NCBI GenBank assembly: GCA_031431395.1
Contig: JANPDJ010000300.1
Location: 1-14,937 of the forward strand
DNA from: VGPE01 sp031431395
GTDB taxonomy: Bacteria > Chloroflexota > Limnocylindria > Limnocylindrales > CSP1-4
DNA length: 14,937 nucleotides
Direction: 5' to 3'
Shown: piece by piece, positions 11,101 to 14,937 of the stretch
Layout: every line of letters starts with the position of its first letter
Numbering within the stretch: the stretch's first letter is position 1
Translations under genes and position numbers: made by a program
Notes under the pieces: generated by a model
Told to the model about the DNA's origin: nothing
Databases searched by the model: none
The model's input: the letters and a program-made list of their open reading frames with translations, nothing else

Positions 11101-12227
11101 GTGATTGCACATACCGCAGCCCCGCGGCGTTCCACCCAGCCATCGCCGTCGAAGTAGGCGGCAAGCAGGGTGCCCAGGGCGGCGTCATCGAGGTTGGGCC
11201 AGAAGGGCGGCAAGTGTTTCTCGGCCGCTCGCGAGCCGCAGAGCGCCCGCAGCATCTCCGTCGAAGCGCGACCCGTGATCGCCAGCTCGTCCCGTCCGCG
11301 CTCATTGAAGTGGACATCGCACGCCTGCAGAAGCCCTCTGGCCACTTCGACATTCTCGGGACCGGGCGTGAGGGTCGCGTACGTATCGGCTACATGGCCT
11401 TCGGCAACGAACATGCCGAGAAGGGACAGGAACTCCGTCGTCAATGGCCTGCTCGCAGGCAGCGTCTGGGTGCCCCGATGCCCGCCGATCCGCGTGTCTC
11501 CGAGTCGCTCCATCAGAGCGACGCCGTGCGACCCGATGGACGCAAGAGGCGCCCGGTGCCCCCGCGCCAGCGCGTTCCGCGCGACGTGCGGAACGTCCCG
11601 TCCCAGTCCTGCCGGCCCCTCGACATAGGCGGGCCACGTATCCAGATCAGGGCACACGTCGTAGCGCCGGATGGGGACGACAGGAGCGGGCAACCGGCCG
11701 GGGAGCGGGAGACTGTCACCTGGGCGAAGGTCGGCGGTCGGCACTGTCTCGAGACGCCCGTCGGCGTTCGCCCGAACGAAATTGTGATCGCCGGTGACGG
11801 TTACAGCCCGCCCGTCCGATGTTGTGACGCGCCAGAGGCGGGACGGCGCTGCGTGACGGGAGAACGAGGTAATCCTTCGGGTAACAGTCTCGTGCGTGCC
11901 AGGTTCAACGGTCGCGACGACCATTCCGTCCCGATCGGCGCTGTTGAACGCGACCTCTGTTCCACGGTCGTCGCGCCACACGCGCCGTGAGGCCAGCTCC
12001 AGGTCCACCAGCGGCCCGATCGGCTCGACTGACCAGGAGACAACGCCATATTCGTCTTCACGGCCAACCAGCACGGGCTCGTCCTCGGCGAGGCTTTTCC
12101 CGGTGCCCGTTGCGCCCAAGAGCGTCTGGTGCCGGAGCCCCGTCGCGAGCCCGTCCGCGAGCCGGTCGATGGCCGCCGGCTGATCCCCGGTGGGCTGGAA
12201 ATCGGCGACAAGCCTGAAGTCGGGCAT
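8157..12227 (-). CDS. uvrB: Excinuclease ABC subunit B (UvrB), intein-containing precursor
   Basis: UvrB is the helicase-fold ATPase that verifies damage handed over by UvrA and recruits UvrC. The 1356-residue precursor is an N-extein (1-44, TGDQPAAIDRL up to the P-loop GATGTGK), an intein (45-582) and a C-extein (583-1356). Splicing would give 818 aa with an intact GATGTGKTFSIASV. The C-extein has the beta-hairpin (YFDYYQPEAYLPRSDTYIEK), Walker B VVDESHMS, the late helicase motifs (MSATPGPFE, GINLLREGIDLP, QMMGRAAR) and a C-terminal UVR domain (about 1167-1203) that pairs with UvrC. A Pro/Glu-rich extension of 153 residues (1204-1356) then ends in a basic RRGGRRG tail. Typical UvrB stops soon after UVR, at 660-715 aa. 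The ATG at 12227 has TATCCT eight bases upstream and an SOS box over the -35. The intein's codon use differs from that of the exteins. Confidence 0.97.
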   Translation of the reverse strand: MPDFRLVADFQPTGDQPAAIDRLADGLATGLRHQTLLGATGTGKSLAEDEPVLVGREDEYGVVSWSVEPIGPLVDLELASRRVWRDDRGTEVAFNSADRDGMVVATVEPGTHETVTRRITSFSRHAAPSRLWRVTTSDGRAVTVTGDHNFVRANADGRLETVPTADLRPGDSLPLPGRLPAPVVPIRRYDVCPDLDTWPAYVEGPAGLGRDVPHVARNALARGHRAPLASIGSHGVALMERLGDTRIGGHRGTQTLPASRPLTTEFLSLLGMFVAEGHVADTYATLTPGPENVEVARGLLQACDVHFNERGRDELAITGRASTEMLRALCGSRAAEKHLPPFWPNLDDAALGTLLAAYFDGDGWVERRGAAVCAITKSRMLASELSYALLRFGIVARLARTWKRASGTAHAGEYYWQVSVRGGDDLRAFASAIGFLGPRKANQLAQVLQGVVGGNADCIPAMANPFVRRSRQAIGAFEREVAELAGISRTGLDLIENGRRALRRATARRIIAALDELAAARGQSNGIEFAAAMAALRRLVACRWATVAKVEEVAPSGPYVYDFSVEGAETFFAGHGGLVVHNTFSIASVIQKHQRPTLVLAHNKTLAAQLYSEFREFFPDNAVEYFVSYFDYYQPEAYLPRSDTYIEKDSSRNDEIDKLRHAATHALFERRDVIIVASVSCIYGLGAPVDYGATVLKLRTSGHYRRDAVLRHLVDLQFQRNDAQLGRARFRVRGDTLEVQPASEDRVMRVEFFGDEVERITEIDPLTGELLAERKDLTIYPATHFVTPGDKLMAALVDIEAEMEGRVGEMEAQGRVLEAARLRQRTTFDIEMMRELGYCSGVENYSRHLARRDAGSRPWTLLDYFPPDWLLVVDESHMSIPQVVGMYKNDRTRKEILVDFGFRLPSALDNRPLTFEEFEATIHQAIYMSATPGPFELERSQRLVEQLIRPTGIVDPEIRIRPTEGQIDDLLEEIRGRVDRGERALVTTLTKKMAEDLSDYLRELGVKVQYLHSEVDTLERVQILRDLRLGVYDVLVGINLLREGIDLPEVTLVAILDADKEGFLRSSWSLIQMMGRAARNIGGEVVMYADRMTESMRAAIDETNRRRTIQRAYNATHGIEPSSIVKEIHDINERLRAVASSTQVYVPGGPAGRFGPHDLSAGGREQVERLVAQLEADMKNASRQLEFERAAALRDEIQAIRLRVLEEDQSAIVGRAAEGAARVGRKDRTIEAVAPRRLAPSRPGAPARDPYARPRRVGEPAPQAPAYEVTSVAVLPADEEPGELLGSEGPGEPEAAKDAGLAHTVSDWLPGIRDEHEEDGGWQARWSERPTWDSTVTPNVIKRTGSRPSRRGGRRG
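10482..12095 (-). mobile_element. UvrB P-loop intein with LAGLIDADG homing endonuclease and XRE-like HTH (538 aa)
   Basis: An intein cuts itself out of the precursor and joins the flanks; its endonuclease copies the element into intein-free alleles. Numbered from its Ser1 (precursor S45), the splicing blocks are block A SLAEDEPVLV (1-10), block B VTVTGDHNF with the T-x-x-H motif (T101, H104), block F YVYDFSVEGAETFFAG (515-530) and block G GLVVHN (533-538), followed by +1 Thr. Two LAGLIDADG helices are present, LLGMFVAEGH (225-234, acidic E232) and LAAYFDGDG (311-319), so cleavage activity is plausible. Residues about 433-473 (VAELAGISRTGLDLIENGRR) form an XRE/Cro-like helix-turn-helix. The block F position that is often His is Glu here, as in some archaeal-type inteins. 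The boundaries are firm because removing 45-582 restores a canonical UvrB P-loop. Many codons end in A or T, unlike the exteins. Confidence 0.95.
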
Positions 12228-12235
12228 GGGCCGTC

Positions 12236-12241
12236 AGGATA
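12236..12241 (-). promoter_or_regulatory. -10 hexamer of uvrB
   Basis: TATCCT (TANNNT) on the minus strand ends eight bases before the uvrB ATG. The untranslated leader would be absent or a few bases long, and no Shine-Dalgarno sequence is evident. The -35 position coincides with the SOS box at 12261-12272. Confidence 0.5.
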
Positions 12242-12260
12242 CCACGCGAGGGTCCATTTC

Positions 12261-12272
12261 GAACGCCTGTTC
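12261..12272 (+). promoter_or_regulatory. SOS (LexA-type) box of uvrB
   Basis: GAACGCCTGTTC is a perfect GAAC-N4-GTTC match flanked by C and G (CGAAC...GTTCG). It lies 19 bases upstream of the uvrB -10, almost the same place as the uvrA box. It sits in the divergent gap between uvrB and the Tad-like genes, but about 190 bases from the likely TadE start, so control of uvrB is the simpler reading. In the rest of this 12228-12460 region I see no convincing promoter for the plus-strand genes. Confidence 0.85.
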
Positions 12273-12460
12273 GGTGCTGCGATGCACCGCACCGGAGCGC
12301 TCCCCACCGTCCGCTGCCACCCCGTTCCCACCCCGGATGGGCGCAGCACCCCTCCCAAAGTGACCCCGTACCCCGAACGAACGCGTCATTCCTGCGCGAC
12401 CGGGACGGGGTGACACTCGTCCATGTCGACAGCCATTCACCTGAGGTCGTGCGCGCCAGC

Positions 12461-13576
12461 ATGCGAGTTGTCCGGACCGCCGCCGATCGCGGAGGCCTTG
12501 CGCCCCGTTCCAGCGGACGTCCCGCACCGCGAACCCACGGGCAGGCGCTCGTGGAATTCGCGCTGGTCATCCCTGTGATGCTGCTTCTCGTGGTTGGCGG
12601 GCTTGATGCCGGCCGCCTGTTCTTCACGTGGATCGCCGTGAGCGATGCCGCCCGGGAAGGGGCCGCGTATGCCGCGGGCAACCCCACGGACACGTCGGGG
12701 ATCAGCGCGCGGGTCAACCAGGAAGCCAACGTCCAGGGGCAGGGCGGCGAGGGCACAACGACCATCACGACCACGTGCGCCGATCGCTACGGCTATGCCC
12801 TCACCTGTGCCTCGGCGTACGGCGGCAACGGCACGGGGAACACCGTCAAGGTCGTCGTGCAACGTCCGTTCTCGTTCGTTACGCCGGTGATCGGGGCGAT
12901 CCTGGGCAGCAGCGTGAACCTCGCGGGCTCAGCCACGTCCGCGGTGTATGGCTACCAGCCGAACGGTGGCGACGACACCTCAGATCCATGCCACGATCCG
13001 GACACGGCCTCGTTCACGGTCACCGTAAGCGGCATGACGGTCAGCGTCGATGCAGGACTGTCCACACCGAACAGCGGCCGCTGTGCCATCGCCAGCTACG
13101 CGTGGGACTGGGGAGACGGCAGCGATCCGTTCCCGCCCAGCGTCGGCAAGCAGACCTCCTGGACGTACAGCAGCGGCTCCATGTACACGATCACCCTGGT
13201 CGTCAGCAACCCTGGCGGCGACCTGACCACCACGCAGACCGTCACGGTCCCGCTCCCCACGCCGCCACCAACGCCGACGCCAACACCGACACCGACGCCA
13301 ACACCGACGCCCTCGCCATCGCCTACGAACCCCTGCTCGATGTCGCCCACGATGACTTGGACGACGACGGGCAGCTCCGGCAGGTTCAACTTCTACGGCG
13401 CCTACCAGGGCCAGCCGGCACCCCAGTTCTGGTTCTGGTGGTTCGGCGACGGCGCCATCGGCTTCGGACAGGCGCCGTCCGTGCACAACTACAGCGGTCG
13501 CGGGCCCTACACCGTCGTCCTGCTCGTCACGAACGGATCGTGCCAGGACACCATCAGCCAGGTCGTGTACCCGTGA
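12461..13576 (+). CDS. TadE-like pseudopilin with two PKD domains
   Basis: TadE-family proteins are minor pseudopilins of the tight-adherence (Flp pilus) secretion system. From the ATG at 12461 (371 aa), a basic leader of 27 residues ends in G, then QALVEF. Gly at -1, Glu at +5 and Phe at +6 match the class III prepilin cleavage pattern. A single membrane helix follows (about 31-49), then the TadE block DAGRLFF...DAAREGAAYA. The exported part has a PKD domain (about 186-264, WDWGDGS at 215-221), a Thr-Pro repeat linker (266-289) and a second PKD-like module (about 293-369, WFGDG at 327-331). PKD domains are extracellular beta-sandwiches common in surface and adhesion proteins; their addition to TadE is unusual. 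The start is uncertain: GTG at 12410 adds 17 residues. I chose 12461 because its leader length matches the next gene. The next gene overlaps it by four bases. Confidence 0.88.
   Translation: MRVVRTAADRGGLAPRSSGRPAPRTHGQALVEFALVIPVMLLLVVGGLDAGRLFFTWIAVSDAAREGAAYAAGNPTDTSGISARVNQEANVQGQGGEGTTTITTTCADRYGYALTCASAYGGNGTGNTVKVVVQRPFSFVTPVIGAILGSSVNLAGSATSAVYGYQPNGGDDTSDPCHDPDTASFTVTVSGMTVSVDAGLSTPNSGRCAIASYAWDWGDGSDPFPPSVGKQTSWTYSSGSMYTITLVVSNPGGDLTTTQTVTVPLPTPPPTPTPTPTPTPTPTPSPSPTNPCSMSPTMTWTTTGSSGRFNFYGAYQGQPAPQFWFWWFGDGAIGFGQAPSVHNYSGRGPYTVVLLVTNGSCQDTISQVVYP
13256..13327 (+). repeat. Thr-Pro codon repeat (linker between PKD domains)
   Basis: This run of alternating ACN and CCN codons encodes a Pro-Thr linker that turns to Ser-Pro at its end. 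It contains an 18-bp-period near-repeat (ACGCCAACACCGAC occurs twice). Unit lengths are multiples of three, so slippage would change linker length without breaking the frame. Confidence 0.8.
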
Positions 13577-14115
13577 GCCGGCAGGATCCATTGGCTCCTG
13601 CAACGGCCGCTGCACCGGGGCGGCCACGGCGGCAGCGCGGCCAGACGCTCGTGGAGTTCGCGCTCATCATGCCCATCTTCCTGCTGGGCGTATTCGGGCT
13701 GATCGACGGCAGCCGCCTCGTGTACATGAACAGCACCCTGTCCCAGGCAGCCCGCGAGGGCGCCCGCACCGCATCCGTCGAGGGATCCTGGATTGGCGAT
13801 ACGGACGCATCGTGCGGCGCAGTCGGCGGACCCATCTGTCCCGCCACCGTCGACACGTTCAAGGCACACGTCGTGACCGCGGTCAACCGGATGATGGTGC
13901 CCTTCGGAGCCATCGCCAGCGCCAACGTGGCGATTCGCTGCGATGCCACGACGCCGCCCAGCGGCAACTGGACGGGCCAGACGTGCGCGAGCCCGGTGAA
14001 CGGCAGCATCGTGTCGGTGAAGGTCACCTACTCCTACACGGCGCTCACCCCGGTCATCGGGCAGATCCTGGGGACGCTGTCCCTGTCGGGTTCGGCCACG
14101 ATGGTCATGGACTAG
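13573..14115 (+). CDS. TadE-like pseudopilin, 180 aa
   Basis: This is a second minor pseudopilin-type protein of the Tad system. The leader is 23 residues, Pro/Arg-rich and basic, ending RRQRG, followed by QTLVEF. As in the gene before, Gly -1, Glu +5 and Phe +6 form a class III prepilin peptidase site. One membrane helix (about 28-48, FALIMPIFLLGVFGLIDGS) and the conserved SQAAREGARTA block (57-67) follow. The exported domain has four Cys (C81, C89, C123, C138) that could form disulfides, and ends in a short strand-rich segment similar to the one after the TadE domain of the preceding protein (TPVIGQILG here, TPVIGAILG there), suggesting duplication. It starts at a GTG overlapping the previous stop (GTGA), so the two are translationally coupled. 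The next gene starts nine bases after its stop. Confidence 0.9.
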   Translation: MSRQDPLAPATAAAPGRPRRQRGQTLVEFALIMPIFLLGVFGLIDGSRLVYMNSTLSQAAREGARTASVEGSWIGDTDASCGAVGGPICPATVDTFKAHVVTAVNRMMVPFGAIASANVAIRCDATTPPSGNWTGQTCASPVNGSIVSVKVTYSYTALTPVIGQILGTLSLSGSATMVMD

Positions 14116-14124
14116 GCGGACACG

Positions 14125-14937
14125 ATGACACAGATGATCAGCCGTACCCGGACTGCCGGCGGCCAGGCGATCGTGGTCTTCGCGCTGACCCTGACCTTGA
14201 TCGTGCTCCTGGTGGGCGTCACCGTGGACGGCGGCTATGCCCTGGTCCAGCGACGGTCGGCCCAGAATGCCGCCGACTTCGCCGCTCTCGCCGGCGCGCG
14301 GATCATCGCCGTCTGGATCGCGGGCAACACGCAGGACGGCAACGACGCGAACGTGAAGGCCGCCATCATCGCCTCGAACTCGATCAACGGCGGCACGGCC
14401 CTCACGTTCGGGGCGAGTGGGCCGGCCTACATCGGGTCCGACGGCCTTGTCCTGGGCACCGTGGGCCAGGGCTGGATCCCTGCCGCGTCGACAGGCATCC
14501 GCGTGACCGCGCTGCGGACCTGGACGCCCTACTTCCTGCGGTTCGTGGGCATCAATACGTGGAACGCCAGCGCCACGGCGATCGCGCGAGGCGGATGGGC
14601 GGCGAACGGGCCTCCCGGAGGCGTGTTCCCGGTGGGCGTAGCGGAAGCCTTCTTCAACCACCGGCAACCCTGCTCAGGTCCGGTGTCCGGCCAGAGCGAC
14701 AGCCCGTGTTATCCGCAACACCTGACGCCGGGCAACCTGAACGTTCCGGGCGCGTTCGGCTGGCTCAAATTCGGCTGCAATGGCTATGGCCTGGGCCAGG
14801 TGGCCCCGGCGAACGTGGGCGGCTGCGACGCGAGCAAGCCATTCCTCCAGACGGAGATCGGGCCGCCCGCCCTGAGCTTCGGCTGCTGCACCGCCATCGG
14901 CCAGCCGGGCAGCCCGGACTTCATCGGCAACCTGCCG
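14125..14937 (+). CDS. TadG-like pilus assembly protein, N-terminal part (runs off right edge)
   Basis: The frame stays open from the ATG at 14125 to the window end (271 residues seen). The N-terminus has GGQAIVVFALTLTLIVLLVG, a membrane helix (about 15-35), then VDGGYALVQRRSAQNAADFAALAGAR (34-59), the hallmark of the TadE/TadG-like Flp pilus assembly domain. Unlike its two neighbours it has Val, not Glu, at the +5 position after the Gly, so prepilin peptidase processing is unlikely, as expected for a TadG-like anchor protein. The long exported part is rich in Gly, Asn and Cys (at least seven Cys, including a CC pair near the end), suggesting a disulfide-stabilised extracellular domain. AGGCGG lies eight bases or so before the ATG as ribosome binding site. 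It is the third gene of the operon. Confidence 0.87.
   Translation, partial: MTQMISRTRTAGGQAIVVFALTLTLIVLLVGVTVDGGYALVQRRSAQNAADFAALAGARIIAVWIAGNTQDGNDANVKAAIIASNSINGGTALTFGASGPAYIGSDGLVLGTVGQGWIPAASTGIRVTALRTWTPYFLRFVGINTWNASATAIARGGWAANGPPGGVFPVGVAEAFFNHRQPCSGPVSGQSDSPCYPQHLTPGNLNVPGAFGWLKFGCNGYGLGQVAPANVGGCDASKPFLQTEIGPPALSFGCCTAIGQPGSPDFIGNLP

Noticed and set aside
10482..12095. Redox-controlled splicing through a catalytic Cys
   Set aside because: The nucleophiles are Ser at position 1 and Thr at +1, so the known Cys-oxidation switch cannot act at the splice sites.
13507..14667. 386-codon open frame on the minus strand opposite the Tad-like genes
   Set aside because: It is Arg/Gly/His-rich composition without any domain. 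The plus-strand frames have membrane helices, coupled starts and family motifs.
14739..14746. GAACGTTC inside the TadG-like gene as a LexA box
   Set aside because: There is no spacer between the half-sites, and it lies within a coding region far from any start.

Overview
The window is about 15 kb of very GC-rich bacterial chromosome. Third codon positions are almost all G or C, except inside one inserted element. SecD, UvrC and UvrA sequence style, the GAAC-N4-GTTC type of SOS operator, -10 hexamers lying directly before start codons, and TadE/TadG genes with PKD domains best fit the Chloroflexota (a Limnocylindria-like lineage). A deep-branching actinobacterium is possible. This placement is inference from familiarity, not from a search.

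Layout, left to right. secD starts at 370 on the minus strand and runs off the left edge. uvrC follows, also minus (423-2282). A UvrD/PcrA-type SF1A helicase is divergent from it on the plus strand (2414-4198). The minus strand then carries two small genes of unproven function (4122-4469 and 4482-4919), uvrA (4967-8035) and uvrB (8157-12227). From about 12.4 kb the plus strand carries three packed genes: a TadE-like pseudopilin with PKD domains, a second TadE-like protein, and a TadG-like protein that runs off the right edge. No stretch over 300 bases lacks a gene, and I see no tRNA, rRNA or CRISPR.

The nucleotide excision repair pathway is almost complete here: UvrA and UvrB for damage recognition, UvrC for dual incision, and a UvrD-like helicase that could remove the excised oligonucleotide and UvrC. 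Perfect GAAC-N4-GTTC LexA-type boxes sit at the same place, over the -35 region, upstream of uvrA (GAACATACGTTC) and of uvrB (GAACGCCTGTTC). None is seen at uvrC or the helicase gene.

The most striking feature is a 538-residue intein in UvrB. It lies exactly between the invariant Lys and the following Thr of the Walker A P-loop. It has a Ser1 / His-Asn / +1 Thr splicing layout, two LAGLIDADG motifs that keep their acidic residues, and an embedded XRE-like helix-turn-helix. Its codon use is visibly less GC-rich than that of the host gene, which suggests later acquisition. The SOS-controlled repair ATPase should therefore be inactive until it splices.
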